In this document: positions 16,846 to 32,101 of the stretch, in pieces
Position numbering within the stretch: the stretch's first letter is position 1
Layout of the letters: each line of letters starts with the position of its first letter
Assembly (NCBI GenBank): GCA_021654635.1
Contig: AP025179.1
Location: forward strand, 5,642,001 to 5,706,000
Direction: 5' to 3'
DNA from: Mycobacterium kiyosense
GTDB taxonomy: Bacteria; Actinomycetota; Actinomycetes; Mycobacteriales; Mycobacteriaceae
Length of the DNA: 64,000 nt
Program-made: the position numbers and the translations under genes
Notes under the pieces: model-generated
Told to the model about the DNA's origin: nothing
Databases searched by the model: none
Seen by the model: the letters and a program-made list of their open reading frames with translations, nothing else

Positions 16846-18060
16846 ATGGAGCGCCGTCGCTCGGGCACGCGACCGCCATTCAAGACCATCGGGCTGGTGG
16901 CACTGATGGTGGTGGGGCTCGTGCTCGGGGCGCTGTACTGGCAGTTCCGCGGGAACTTCACCCCGAAAACCAAGCTGACCATGATCGCCCCACGCGCCGG
17001 TCTGGTACTGGACCCGGGCGCCAAGGTCACCTACAACGGTGTGCAGATCGGCCGGGTCTCCGACATCGCCGAGATCACCCACGACGGCGTGCCGGCGGCG
17101 CAACTGGTACTGGACATCTACCCGCGCTACATCCCGCAGATCCCGGCCAACGTGGCCGCCCAGATCACCGCGACCACGGTGTTCGGCAACAAATACGTGT
17201 CGCTGACATCGCCGCAAAACCCTGCGCCGCAACACATCACACCGTCGATGGTGATCAACGCGACACACGTCACCACGGAGTTCAACTCGCTGTTCCAGAC
17301 CCTGACCGCGCTGGCCGAGAAGGTCGATCCGGTCAAGCTCAACCTCACGCTCAGCGCGGCCGGCCAGGCCCTGACCGGATTGGGGGACAAGTTCGGCGCT
17401 TCTGTGACCAACGGCAACGCGATCCTGGACGACCTGAACCCGCGGATGCCGCAGGCCCGCTTCGACATGCAGCGGCTGGCGGCGCTGGGCGACGTCTACG
17501 CCGACGCCGCACCCGACCTGGTGGAAGCGCTGAACCAGGCCGCGACGACGGCGCGCACCGTCGACCGGCAACGCGACGCCCTGGATGCGGCGCTGCTGGC
17601 GGCCGCCGGTCTGGGCAACGATGCGGCACCGGTTTTCGAGCGGGCCGGGCCGTATCTGGCGCGCGGCGCCACCGACCTGGGTGCGACCGCAGCGCTGTTC
17701 GACGAGTACAGCCCCGAGATCTTCTGCACGCTGCGCAACTACAACCTGGTGGCGCCGCGGATCCACAACGCGCTCGGGTTCAACGGCTACGCGCTGGGGG
17801 CCACCTCGGCGGGCGCCATCTCCGGTTCCCCGAACCCGTACATCTATCCGGACAACCTGCCCCGGATCAACGCGCGTGGCGGGCCGGGAGGCAAACCCGG
17901 CTGTTGGCAGACCATCACCCGCGACCTGTGGCCGGCGCCGCTTCTGGTGATGGACGTGGGCGCCAGCCTGGCGCCCTACAACCACTTCGAAGTCGGGACG
18001 CCGGTCGTCGTCGACTACGTGTGGGGCCGCCAGGTGGGCGATCCCACCATCAACCCCTGA
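16846..18060 (+). CDS. Orphan MceA-type lipid-transport protein
   Basis: A 404-residue Mce family protein. It has an N-terminal membrane anchor (about 15-35, IGLVALMVVGLVLGALYW), a MlaD/Mce domain (about 42-120, LTMIAPRAGLVLDPGAKVTYNGVQIGRV), a helical needle region, and a C-terminal end (INARGGPGGKPGCWQTITRDLWPAP, APYNHFEVGTP) like Mce1A-type proteins. Mce proteins form periplasmic tunnels for lipid import together with YrbE permeases and five other Mce subunits. Here there is no yrbE and no mceB-F nearby: it is alone between the SCP-like gene and cpsY. It could partner with a mce complex encoded elsewhere, or form a homomer. Confidence 0.85.
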   Translation: MERRRSGTRPPFKTIGLVALMVVGLVLGALYWQFRGNFTPKTKLTMIAPRAGLVLDPGAKVTYNGVQIGRVSDIAEITHDGVPAAQLVLDIYPRYIPQIPANVAAQITATTVFGNKYVSLTSPQNPAPQHITPSMVINATHVTTEFNSLFQTLTALAEKVDPVKLNLTLSAAGQALTGLGDKFGASVTNGNAILDDLNPRMPQARFDMQRLAALGDVYADAAPDLVEALNQAATTARTVDRQRDALDAALLAAAGLGNDAAPVFERAGPYLARGATDLGATAALFDEYSPEIFCTLRNYNLVAPRIHNALGFNGYALGATSAGAISGSPNPYIYPDNLPRINARGGPGGKPGCWQTITRDLWPAPLLVMDVGASLAPYNHFEVGTPVVVDYVWGRQVGDPTINP

Positions 18061-18151
18061 GGTCGGCATACATGACGTCAGGGTAAACCAGCAGTTACGA
18101 ACCGATGTTGCACCGAGCCTAAATCGACTGTCCTGCAACAGTTATCGGAAT

Positions 18152-18175
18152 TTGCCCGCGACACCGCGCGGGCAA
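18152..18175. terminator. Inverted repeat downstream of the mce gene
   Basis: TTGCCCGCG pairs perfectly with CGCGGGCAA across six bases in the 173-base gap between the mce gene and cpsY. There is no T-run. It probably ends the mce transcript. Confidence 0.5.
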
Positions 18176-18233
18176 GTCGCAAGTGTGAGATTCTCCGGTT
18201 GCCGTGCTCCCTTCTCACTAAGGCGGTGTTCCG

Positions 18234-19853
18234 ATGCCCAGAACCTCTTCGCGCAGCAACCGGGACGCCCAATGCCGGTCGAACCCGATCGTGGTGAGCC
18301 GACGCGGCAAGATCGCCCGGGTGGAATCGGGTTTGCCCCCGCACGAGGCACAGATCGAAGATCTGGTGTTTCTGCGAAAGACGTTGAACCGGGCGGATAT
18401 TCCGTTCCTGCTGATCCGCAACCATAAGAACCGGCCGGTGCTGGCGGTCGATCTGCGACTGCGCCCGCACGTCGAACGGGCTCTCGCGGCGGCCTGCGCC
18501 CGAGAACCGATGTACGCGAAAACCCTTGACGAGAAGGGGTTTTCACCGGTCCTGCTGGCCGAGGGTCGACTTTCGGAACACCCGGATGCGCGTATCCTGC
18601 GACTGTACCGGCGACGGATAGCTCCGGGCGGGTTCCGATACGGCTCGGCATTCGGGGTGGACCTGCAGTTCTGGACCTTCGGGGACACCGTGATCGGCTG
18701 CCCGGTGGAGAATGCGTTGACCCGCAGGGAGCTGCCGCGCGCAGAACTCACGCCTGCCACGGTCCGGCTGCACGGCTACAAGTGGCCGACGATGCAGGGA
18801 ATGTTCACCCCGCACGCCAGCGATGTGACGTTCGACATCGATCTGGTGTTCTCCTGGGTCGACGGCAGCGATCCGGAGTTCCGGGCCCGGCGCGCCGCGC
18901 GGATGTCCGGTCATGTGGTGGGCGAAGGTGACGACGCGGACGCGCGGATCCGCCAGATCGACGAGCTGAAATACGCACTGCGGTCGGTGAACATGTTCGC
19001 GCCGTGGATCCGGCGCATCTTCATCGCGACGGATTCGGCGGCACCGGCGTGGTTGGTCGACCACCCCAAGATCACCCTGGTGCGGGCCGCGGAGCACTTC
19101 TCGGACACCGCCGCGCTGCCCACCTACAATTCGCACGCGGTGGAGAGCCAGCTCCACCACATCGCCGGCCTCAGCGAGCATTTCCTGTACTCCAACGACG
19201 ACATGTTCTTCGGACGGCCGGTCCGGCCCGGCATGTTCTTCTCACCCGGCGGCGTCAGCCGGTTCATCGAAGCGGACACCCGGATCGGCCTCGGCGCAAA
19301 TCATCCCGGCCGCAGCGGATTCGAGAACGCGGCCCGGGTCAACCGCCAACTGCTGCGTCAGCGCTTCGGGCAGACCATCACCCGTCATCTCGAGCACACC
19401 GCCGTCCCGCTGCGCAAGAGCGTGCTGCGCGAGATGGAGCAGGAGTTCGGCGAAGAGTTCGCCCGCACTCAGGCCAGTGCATTCCGGTCCAGCACCGACA
19501 TCTCGGTGACCAACTCGTTCTACCACTACTACGCGTTGCTGACCGGACGCGCTGTGCAGCAAGAGAAGGCGAAGGTTCGCTACGTCAACACGACGACCCA
19601 GGCGGGGCTGAGCCTGCTGCCCAAGCTCCGCAAGAGCCGCGGCTACGACTTCTTCTGCCTCAACGACAGCAGCTTCCCGGAGGTGTCGGCGGCGCGGCGC
19701 GCCGAGCTGGTCGTGGACTTCCTGGAGCGCTACTTCCCGATCCCGGCTCCGTGGGAGCGGGTGGCGGCCGGGATCAGTCGACAGCATCCTGGGTCGACGT
19801 CAACGCCAGCTGCGGGTGCCGAAACAGCGAATCGCGGCGCGACGGTTCGATGA
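18234..19853 (+). CDS. cpsY: Stealth-family sugar-phosphate transferase CpsY
   Basis: A 539-residue Stealth protein matching CpsY (Rv0806c). The family transfers hexose-1-phosphate units to make phosphodiester-linked capsule or wall glycans. The four conserved regions are visible: [17 protein letters not shown] (CR1, about 200), [18 protein letters not shown] (CR2, about 250), [14 protein letters not shown] (about 315), and DFFCLNDSS near 475. The N-terminal 200 residues are the usual leader of the family. The last 25 residues after WERVAAGIS look like run-on, and overlap the end of the convergent phosphodiesterase gene by 80 bases. Confidence 0.9.
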   Translation: MPRTSSRSNRDAQCRSNPIVVSRRGKIARVESGLPPHEAQIEDLVFLRKTLNRADIPFLLIRNHKNRPVLAVDLRLRPHVERALAAACAREPMYAKTLDEKGFSPVLLAEGRLSEHPDARILRLYRRRIAPGGFRYGSAFGVDLQFWTFGDTVIGCPVENALTRRELPRAELTPATVRLHGYKWPTMQGMFTPHASDVTFDIDLVFSWVDGSDPEFRARRAARMSGHVVGEGDDADARIRQIDELKYALRSVNMFAPWIRRIFIATDSAAPAWLVDHPKITLVRAAEHFSDTAALPTYNSHAVESQLHHIAGLSEHFLYSNDDMFFGRPVRPGMFFSPGGVSRFIEADTRIGLGANHPGRSGFENAARVNRQLLRQRFGQTITRHLEHTAVPLRKSVLREMEQEFGEEFARTQASAFRSSTDISVTNSFYHYYALLTGRAVQQEKAKVRYVNTTTQAGLSLLPKLRKSRGYDFFCLNDSSFPEVSAARRAELVVDFLERYFPIPAPWERVAAGISRQHPGSTSTPAAGAETANRGATVR

Positions 19854-20724
19854 AGATGCCGGCCTCGGCCAGGTTGCGTTGCGCCTGACCCGGAGAAACG
19901 AAGGTGCCCACCGTCTTTCCGCCGCCGAGCGGAACGACCGAGTGCACCACGGTGTCGGGGTAGACGTGCACGAGGTTGCAGGCCTGCGCCGCGTCGCGGC
20001 CGCGGGTGCCGCCGGCACAGACCGTGAGGTCCTGGGTGTAGCAGGTCGCCGAGGCCACCGACACCGGGATCCCGACGAACGTCGCGTTCGTCGAGTAGTG
20101 CAGGTGCCCGGCCAGGATGGCCCGTACGTCAGTGCCTTTCAGCACCCGACCGAGCGAGGCCTGGTCGCGCAGTTCCACGGTGACGGCCATGTCCAGCACG
20201 CTCGGGATCGGCGGATGATGCAGGGCAAGGATGGTGCCGTCGGGCGCGGGGCTGGCCAATTCGTCTGCCAGCCAATCCAATTGGGCTGGGCGCAGCTCAC
20301 CGTAGTGGTGACCGGGTACCGAGGTGTCCAGCGTGACGATGCGCAGCCCGTCGATCATCCGCACCGCGTCCAGCGGCGCCAGCGACGGGGCCTCGTCGAG
20401 CAGCTGCCTGCGCAGCTCGGCGCGGTCGTCATGATTGCCCATCACCCAGACCAGTTCGGCACCCAATTCGGTCGCGAACGGCTCGACCAAATCTCGCAGT
20501 TTGCGGTACGCCGCGGGCTCCCCCTTGTCGGCAAGGTCGCCGGTGCAGACGATCGCGTCAGGACGCAGTCCGGATCGGTCCAGCTGGTCCAGCAGTTCGG
20601 CCAGCCGGCCGTCGGCGTCGACATCGCCGTAGAGCGGGCCGTCGCCGCCGGCGAGGTGGGTGTCGCTGATGTGTAGCAGCACGTAATCCGGCCGCGGGTG
20701 TTCCGCGGCACGCAGCCTATGCAC
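19774..20724 (-). CDS. cpdA: Class III cyclic nucleotide phosphodiesterase (Rv0805 type)
   Basis: A 316-residue binuclear metallophosphoesterase matching Rv0805, which hydrolyses 2',3'- and 3',5'-cyclic nucleotides and affects the cell wall. Metal ligands are seen in order: [28 protein letters not shown] and AGHLHYS. The C-terminus ([29 protein letters not shown]) is the mycobacterial tail involved in membrane contact. GTG 20724 ([11 protein letters not shown] start) is chosen; a TTG at 20736 is also in frame. It is the only cyclic-nucleotide degrading enzyme in the window. Confidence 0.93.
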   Translation of the reverse strand: MHRLRAAEHPRPDYVLLHISDTHLAGGDGPLYGDVDADGRLAELLDQLDRSGLRPDAIVCTGDLADKGEPAAYRKLRDLVEPFATELGAELVWVMGNHDDRAELRRQLLDEAPSLAPLDAVRMIDGLRIVTLDTSVPGHHYGELRPAQLDWLADELASPAPDGTILALHHPPIPSVLDMAVTVELRDQASLGRVLKGTDVRAILAGHLHYSTNATFVGIPVSVASATCYTQDLTVCAGGTRGRDAAQACNLVHVYPDTVVHSVVPLGGGKTVGTFVSPGQAQRNLAEAGIFIEPSRRDSLFRHPQLALTSTQDAVD

Positions 20725-20800
20725 CGAAGGTGCCAACCTCTCTTGGGCTTGAATCCGGGCGATTTAACACGCAGTTAACAAGTGTAGGGCGCCGGGCCGC

Positions 20801-23724
<2,924 letters not shown>

Positions 23725-23824
23725 CTAGAGTCCGGCGGTCTGTGGTGCTCAGGACGCGCGCGGCGACCCGTGGGATGCGCCGGACCGGCAGGCGTGCCGA
23801 CTTCAACCGACTTGCCCCGGCAAC

Positions 23825-23830
23825 TAAAAT
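23825..23830 (+). promoter_or_regulatory. -10 element (TAAAAT) for the first GGDEF gene
   Basis: TAAAAT, an almost ideal -10 box, ends eight bases before the GTG start at 23839. No Shine-Dalgarno is seen between them, so the message is probably leaderless. Confidence 0.6.
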
Positions 23831-23838
23831 TCAGTGAC

Positions 23839-25007
23839 GTGCCATCCCCGGAGCAGTGGTTGTCCACCCTGACGTCAGCCGGGGTGCCCGCATTCCGGTG
23901 CCGCGTCGACAACTCCGGACCCTCCATCGTGGCGCGCACGCCGGAGTTCATGGCGATGATGCAGGACCTGACCGGCCAGCTGGACGAATACACGCTGTTG
24001 GCACGGCTCGCCGCCGCGTGGCCGGCGGACCCCGGCGACGCACCGTTCATGCTCGGAGCCGCGAACCTGGACTGGCAGTGTGTGCTGACCCGCTTCGACG
24101 CCCCGAGCGCCGACTACCTGGCGATCTTTCGTGTCTGCGAACGACTGCAGGTGCCCAGCGTCGCCTTCTCGACGATGATCGACAACCTGCCGGACGTGGT
24201 GACGCGCCATGACCGCCACTTCCGTTGCGTCTACGCCAATCCCGCCATCGAGCAACTGACCGGGATCAGCGCCGATCAGCACATCGGCCGGGACCTGCGA
24301 ACGCTGTTCATGGCCGAGGAGCGCAGAGCCAACACCGATTCGGTCTATCAACGGGTCTTCGACACCGGCGAGATCGTCACCGTGGACTTCGGTTACGCCG
24401 GACCAGGCGGCCTGCGCAACTACCAGGCCCGGGCAATGCCGGAATTCGACCATGACGGTCGCGTACAGACCGTGTTGTCGATCATCCGCGACGTCACCGA
24501 GCTCACGCAATTGCAACAGCAGTTGGAGCGTCTGGCCCGCACTGACCCGTTGACCTCCTTGTTGAATCGGCGCAGTTTTCTCGAATGCGCCGGCGCGGCG
24601 CTGGATCGGGCTCGGCGCGGGCACTGTGAGCTGAGCCTGCTGATGCTCGACGTGGACAACATGAAGTGCATCAACGATCGATTCGGCCACGCGGCCGGGG
24701 ACCGGGTGCTCGAGGCGCTGAGCCGCATGCTGGTCACCGAGACCCGCGCCCAAGACTTCGTCGCACGATTGGGCGGCGACGAGTTCTGCATCGCGTTGAT
24801 CGACACCGACGCCACCCAGGCCGACGCGGTTGCCGAGCGACTGTGCCGGCGCGTCAACGACATCGCTGTCTGCGACGACCGCTCGGTCGAACTCAGCGTG
24901 AGCGTCGGAGTCACCCAGGCGGGACCGACGGATACCTGCGCGGCCGACCTGATCGCCCGGGTCGACACCTTGATGTATCAGGCGAAGTTACGCGTCCGGG
25001 AAATGTC

Positions 25008-25011
<4 letters not shown>
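23839..25011 (+). CDS. PAS-GGDEF diguanylate cyclase, copy 1
   Basis: A 390-residue predicted soluble diguanylate cyclase that would make cyclic di-GMP. Residues 1-105 are an unrecognised N-terminal domain shared with the next gene. Residues 110-225 form a PAS domain (MIDNLPDVVTRHDRHFRCVYANPAIEQLTG). Residues 230-388 form a GGDEF domain: DPLTSLLNRRSF, LMLDVDNMKCINDRFGHAAGD, and an intact RLGGDEFC. An inhibitory I-site RxxD (RAQD) is present five residues before GGDEF. The stop overlaps the next start (ATGA). No equivalent is known to me at the M. tuberculosis locus, so it is a lineage-specific insertion. Confidence 0.9.
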
Positions 25012-28106
<3,095 letters not shown>

Positions 28107-28112
28107 GTAGCC

Positions 28113-28118
28113 AGGTTA
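28113..28118 (-). promoter_or_regulatory. -10 element (TAACCT) for leaderless pepC
   Basis: On the minus strand TAACCT (TANNNT) ends six bases before the pepC ATG. It is back to back with the dyp promoter in a 51-base gap. Confidence 0.5.
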
Positions 28119-28144
28119 AGCACCACTGCGTGGACCGGGGAGGT

Positions 28145-28150
28145 TAGGGT
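28145..28150 (+). promoter_or_regulatory. -10 element (TAGGGT) for leaderless dyp-encapsulin operon
   Basis: TAGGGT (TANNNT) ends exactly seven bases before the GTG start codon at 28158, the spacing expected for a leaderless transcript of the nanocompartment operon. Confidence 0.6.
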
Positions 28151-28157
28151 CGACCCT

Positions 28158-29177
28158 GTGCCCGCTGTTCAGCCACAGCCCATTCTGGCGCCCCTGACGC
28201 CCGCCGCGATCTTCCTGGTGGCCACCATCGACGAAGGTGGCGAGGAGACAGTCCACGACGCATTGGCCGACATCTCCGGATTGGTGCGCGCGATCGGCTT
28301 TCGCGACCCGGCCAAACGACTGTCGGTGATCACCTCGATCGGCTCGGATGCCTGGGACCGGTTGTTCTCCGGACCGCGGCCCGCCGAGTTGCACCCGTTC
28401 GTCGCGTTGCAGGGTCCGCGCCACACGGCGCCGGCCACCCCGGGTGACCTGTTGTTCCACATCCGCGCCGAAACCATGGACGTGTGTTTCGAACTGGCCG
28501 GGCGCATTCTCAAGGCGATGGCCGGCGCGGTGACGGTGGTCGACGAGGTGCACGGCTTCCGTTTCTTCGACAACCGCGACCTGCTCGGCTTCGTCGACGG
28601 CACCGAGAACCCGGACGGCCCAATCGCGGTGAGCGCCACCGCAATCGGCGACGAGGACCCCGACTTCACCGGCTCCTGCTACGTGCACGTGCAGAAGTAC
28701 GTGCACGACATGACGTCGTGGGAATCGCTGTCGGTCACTGAGCAGGAGCGGGTGATCGGGCGGACCAAACTCGAAGACATCGAGATGGACGACGACGTGA
28801 AGCCGTCCAACTCGCACATCGCCCTCAATGTGATCACCGACGACGACGGCACCGAGCTGAAGATCGTGCGGCACAACATGCCGTTCGGCGAAGTCGGCAA
28901 AGGCGAGTACGGCACCTACTTCATCGGGTATTCGCGCAGCCCCGCCGTCACCGAACAGATGTTGCGGAACATGTTCCTCGGCGACCCGCCTGGCAACACC
29001 GATCGGGTGCTGGACTTCTCCACCGCCGTCACCGGCACCATGTTCTTCTCCCCCACCGTCGACTTCCTCGACGACCCGCCGCCGCTGCCCCAGACGCCCG
29101 CGCCCGCCCCGGCGATAGCTGCACCCTCCTCCGACGGTTCCCTCTCGATCGGCAGCCTGAAAGGAATGTCCCGATGA
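28158..29177 (+). CDS. dyp: Dye-decolorizing peroxidase with encapsulin-targeting tail
   Basis: A 339-residue heme peroxidase of the DyP family (Rv0799c), the cargo of the mycobacterial encapsulin shell. Key motifs: GFVDGTENP (the GXXDG catalytic loop with the distal Asp, about 155) and SNSHIALNVI (proximal heme His, about 218). The C-terminus is a Pro/Ala linker followed by a cargo-loading peptide, DGSLSIGSLKGMSR, nearly the consensus encapsulin tag. GTG 28158 has a -10 box seven bases upstream. The stop overlaps the encapsulin start by four bases (ATGA). Expected role: peroxide defence inside the protein shell. Confidence 0.96.
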   Translation: MPAVQPQPILAPLTPAAIFLVATIDEGGEETVHDALADISGLVRAIGFRDPAKRLSVITSIGSDAWDRLFSGPRPAELHPFVALQGPRHTAPATPGDLLFHIRAETMDVCFELAGRILKAMAGAVTVVDEVHGFRFFDNRDLLGFVDGTENPDGPIAVSATAIGDEDPDFTGSCYVHVQKYVHDMTSWESLSVTEQERVIGRTKLEDIEMDDDVKPSNSHIALNVITDDDGTELKIVRHNMPFGEVGKGEYGTYFIGYSRSPAVTEQMLRNMFLGDPPGNTDRVLDFSTAVTGTMFFSPTVDFLDDPPPLPQTPAPAPAIAAPSSDGSLSIGSLKGMSR

Positions 29178-29977
29178 ACAACCTGTACCGCGATCTGGCA
29201 CCGGTCACCGAAGTCGCTTGGGCCGAAATCGAATTGGAGGCCTCGCGCACCTTCAAACGGCACCTCGCCGGGCGCCGCGTGGTTGACGTCAGCGAGCCCG
29301 GCGGCCCGGTTACCGCGGCGGTCAGCACCGGCCGCCTGCTCGACGTGGCGGCACCCACCGACGGCGTGGTGGCCCACCTGCGCGCCAGCAAACCGCTGGT
29401 GCGGTTGCGGGTTCCGTTCACCTTGTCCCGCGCCGAGATCGACGACGTGGAGCGCGGGTCCAACGACTCCGACTGGGACCCGGTCAAGGCGGCCGCCAAG
29501 AAGCTGGCGTTCGTCGAGGACCGCGCCATCTTCGAGGGCTACCCCGCGGCGTCGATCGACGGCATCCGCAAGTCCAGCTCCAATCCGCCCCTGACGCTGC
29601 CGGAGGATCCGCGCGACATCCCCGACGTGATCACCCAGGCGCTGACCGAGCTGCGGTTGGCCGGGGTGGACGGACCGTACTCGGTGCTGCTGTCGGCGGA
29701 CGCCTACACCAAGGTCAGCGAGACCACCGCGCACGGCTATCCGATCCTCGAGCACCTCAACCGGCTGGTCGACGGCGACATCATCTGGGCGCCGGCCATC
29801 GACGGCGCCTTCCTGCTGACCACTCGCGGCGGCGACTTCGACCTGCAACTGGGTACCGACGTGTCGATCGGCTACCTCAGTCACGACGCCGACACCGTGC
29901 AGTTGTATCTGCAGGAGACCCTGACGTTCCTGTGCTACACCGCCGAGGCGTCGGTGGCGCTGAGCCCACCCGCATAG
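29174..29977 (+). CDS. enc: Encapsulin nanocompartment shell protein (Cfp29)
   Basis: A 267-residue family 1 encapsulin with an HK97 phage-capsid-like fold, matching Cfp29 (Rv0798c), a known T-cell antigen. It starts NNLYRDLAPVTEVAWAEIE, has the E-loop region PFTLSRAEIDDVERGSNDSDWDPVKAAAKKLAFVEDR, and ends with LGTDVSIGYLSHDADTVQLYLQETLTFLCYT. About 60 copies should assemble into a 24-nm-class shell that encloses the DyP cargo through its C-terminal tag. Its start overlaps the dyp stop, so cargo and shell are translationally coupled. Confidence 0.97.
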   Translation: MNNLYRDLAPVTEVAWAEIELEASRTFKRHLAGRRVVDVSEPGGPVTAAVSTGRLLDVAAPTDGVVAHLRASKPLVRLRVPFTLSRAEIDDVERGSNDSDWDPVKAAAKKLAFVEDRAIFEGYPAASIDGIRKSSSNPPLTLPEDPRDIPDVITQALTELRLAGVDGPYSVLLSADAYTKVSETTAHGYPILEHLNRLVDGDIIWAPAIDGAFLLTTRGGDFDLQLGTDVSIGYLSHDADTVQLYLQETLTFLCYTAEASVALSPPA

Positions 29978-30031
29978 CAGGTCTGCGGGGCCGGACTGAA
30001 CTGCGCTGCCGGACTGAAAGGACGATCGACG

Positions 30032-31471
30032 ATGACCGAGCGGGACTTCGACGTGGTGGTGCTGGGCGCTGGGCCGGTCGGCGAGAACGTCGCGGACCGG
30101 GCCCGGGTGGCCGGCTTGAGTGTCGCGATCGTCGAGCGCGAACTCGCCGGTGGCGAGTGCTCGTACTGGGCCTGCGTGCCGAGCAAGGCGCTGCTGCGTC
30201 CGGTCCTCGCCTTAGCCGATGCGCGCCGCGTCGACGGCGCACGGCAGGCGGTCAGCGGCTCGATTGACGCCGCCGCCGCGTTCGCCCGTCGCGACCACTA
30301 TGTCGGCAACTGGGACGACTCCGGTCAGGCCGATTGGATCGCCGGTACGGGCGCGACGCTGATCCGTGGGCACGGCCGGTTGGCGGGTCCGCGTCGGGTC
30401 ACGGTAGCCGAGCCCGGCGGCGGCCAGAGCACCCTGACCGCCCGGCATGCCGTCGTCGTGTGCACCGGTACCCGCGCCGCGCTACCCGAACTGCCGGGCA
30501 TCGACGACGTCCGGCCGTGGACGAATCGCCAAGGTACCGATAGCAGTTCGGTCCCGGGCCGGCTCGCGATCGTCGGTGCCGGCGGTGTCGGCGTCGAATT
30601 GGCAACGGCCTGGCAGGGTTTGGGTGCGTCGGTCACGCTGCTGGTCCGTTCGCGGCTGTTGCCGCGGATGGAGCCGTTCGTCGGCGAACTCATCGAGAAG
30701 GGTCTGCGCGATGCCGGCGTCGACGTCCGCAAAGGCGTTTCGGTAACCAAGCTGAGCAGACCCGGACCGGTGCTGGCCGAGCTCGACGACGGCAGCACAC
30801 TGGAGGTCGACGAGATCCTGTTCGCCACCGGCCGGGCACCGAGCACCGACGACATCGGTTTGGAGACAGTCGGATTGGAGCCGGGCAGCTGGTTGGACGT
30901 CGACGACACCTGTCGGGTGCGGGCCGTCGGCGAGGGGTGGTTGTATGCCGCCGGTGACGTCAACCACCGCGCCCTGCTCACCCATCAGGGCAAGTATCAG
31001 GCGCGGATCGCGGGGGCGGCCATCGCCGCTCGCGCGCAGGGCCGGCCACTGGACACCTCGCCGTGGGGCGAGCACGCCACCACCGCCGACCACTATGCGG
31101 TGCCGCAGGCATTCTTCACCGACCCGGAAGCGGCGTCGGTGGGGCTGACCGCCGAGCAGGCTGCGCAACACGGGCACCGCGCCAAGATCGTCGACGTCGA
31201 GATCGGCGACGTCGTGACCGGTGCCAAGCTGTTCGCCGACGGCTACACCGGGCGGGCCAGGATGGTGGTCGGCGTCGACGACGGCCGCGTACTGGGCGTG
31301 ACGCTGGTGGGGCCCGGTGTCACCGAACTGCTGCATGCGGCCACCGTCGCCGTTGCCGGGCAGGTTGCCATCGACCGGTTGTGGCATGCGGTGCCGTGCT
31401 TTCCGACGATCAGCGAGCTGTGGCTCAGACTCCTTGAGGCGTACCGGGATTCGGACTATGTGCTGGTCTAG
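30032..31471 (+). CDS. FAD-dependent pyridine nucleotide-disulfide reductase (Rv0794c type)
   Basis: A 479-residue class I flavoprotein disulfide reductase. The FAD motif VVVLGAGPVGENVA is at residues 8-21, the redox-active disulfide is Cys43-Cys48 (GGECSYWACVPSK), the NAD(P)-binding GAGGVGVELA is near 188, and the second FAD motif is WLYAAGDVN. At the C-terminus the usual His-Pro-Thr-x-Ser-Glu reads CFPTISE, so the normal catalytic His is Phe. This is unusual for lipoamide or mercuric reductases and leaves the substrate unclear. It lies 54 bases after encapsulin on the same strand, with GGACGA upstream, and may be co-transcribed; no encapsulin tag is present at its end. It probably matches Rv0794c. 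Confidence 0.85.
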   Translation: MTERDFDVVVLGAGPVGENVADRARVAGLSVAIVERELAGGECSYWACVPSKALLRPVLALADARRVDGARQAVSGSIDAAAAFARRDHYVGNWDDSGQADWIAGTGATLIRGHGRLAGPRRVTVAEPGGGQSTLTARHAVVVCTGTRAALPELPGIDDVRPWTNRQGTDSSSVPGRLAIVGAGGVGVELATAWQGLGASVTLLVRSRLLPRMEPFVGELIEKGLRDAGVDVRKGVSVTKLSRPGPVLAELDDGSTLEVDEILFATGRAPSTDDIGLETVGLEPGSWLDVDDTCRVRAVGEGWLYAAGDVNHRALLTHQGKYQARIAGAAIAARAQGRPLDTSPWGEHATTADHYAVPQAFFTDPEAASVGLTAEQAAQHGHRAKIVDVEIGDVVTGAKLFADGYTGRARMVVGVDDGRVLGVTLVGPGVTELLHAATVAVAGQVAIDRLWHAVPCFPTISELWLRLLEAYRDSDYVLV

Positions 31472-31625
31472 GAAGAGACGGCCGGCGGCGACCTCGGACG
31501 GCTCCTAGCACCGGGGAACCGGAAACCGCGGAAACCGACTCGCTCAGCGAATTCTCAACTGATTCTTCGCCATCCCTGGCTTTGCCGAAAGCGTCCGCAT
31601 AGCCGGGTGCCGGAGCATCGACATC

Positions 31626-32096
31626 ATGACTGACTTCTCGGCCGAGCCGCTGAGCACCGACTTGATCGAGCGCTACCTGCGCACCCGCGGGCGGCGGTAC
31701 TTCCGCGGCCGCCACGACGGCGAGTTCTTCTTCGTCCTCGACGTCGAGCGGCGCCTGCATGTGCACTTGGAGATACCGCCCGCGCACCCCGATGTGTTCA
31801 CCATTCGGGTCACTCCCGCGTGCTTCTTTCCGGCCGACGATCGTCGGCGGCTGACCCAGTTCGCCGACAGCTGGAACCGGGTGAACCGCGACGTCACCGC
31901 CGTGGTGCACGGGTCCTCGGACCCGCAGCGAATCGGAGTCAGCGCCGAGCAGACCCGCCGGGTCGGGGGCCGGGTGGACTTCCACGAATTGACCGGCTTC
32001 GCCGACCGTGCCATCGCCGCCGCGATCGATCTTTTCAGCAGGTTGGCTCCGGTCGTCGAATTGCCTTCTCCGACACTGGTACTGGATGCCGGCTGA
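31626..32096 (+). CDS. YbjN-like domain protein
   Basis: A 156-residue acidic cytoplasmic protein with the pattern of the YbjN/T3SS-chaperone-like family: LIERYLRTRGRRYFRGRHDGEFFFVLD, then LHVHLEIPPAHPDVFTIRV, FADSWNRVNRDVTAVVHGSSDPQRIGVSAEQT and a helical end. The function is unknown. ATG 31626 is the first good start. It is convergent with the epimerase gene; five bases separate their ends. The 154 bases before it hold no recognised element. Confidence 0.6.
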   Translation: MTDFSAEPLSTDLIERYLRTRGRRYFRGRHDGEFFFVLDVERRLHVHLEIPPAHPDVFTIRVTPACFFPADDRRRLTQFADSWNRVNRDVTAVVHGSSDPQRIGVSAEQTRRVGGRVDFHELTGFADRAIAAAIDLFSRLAPVVELPSPTLVLDAG

Positions 32097-32101
32097 ACCT
32101 C

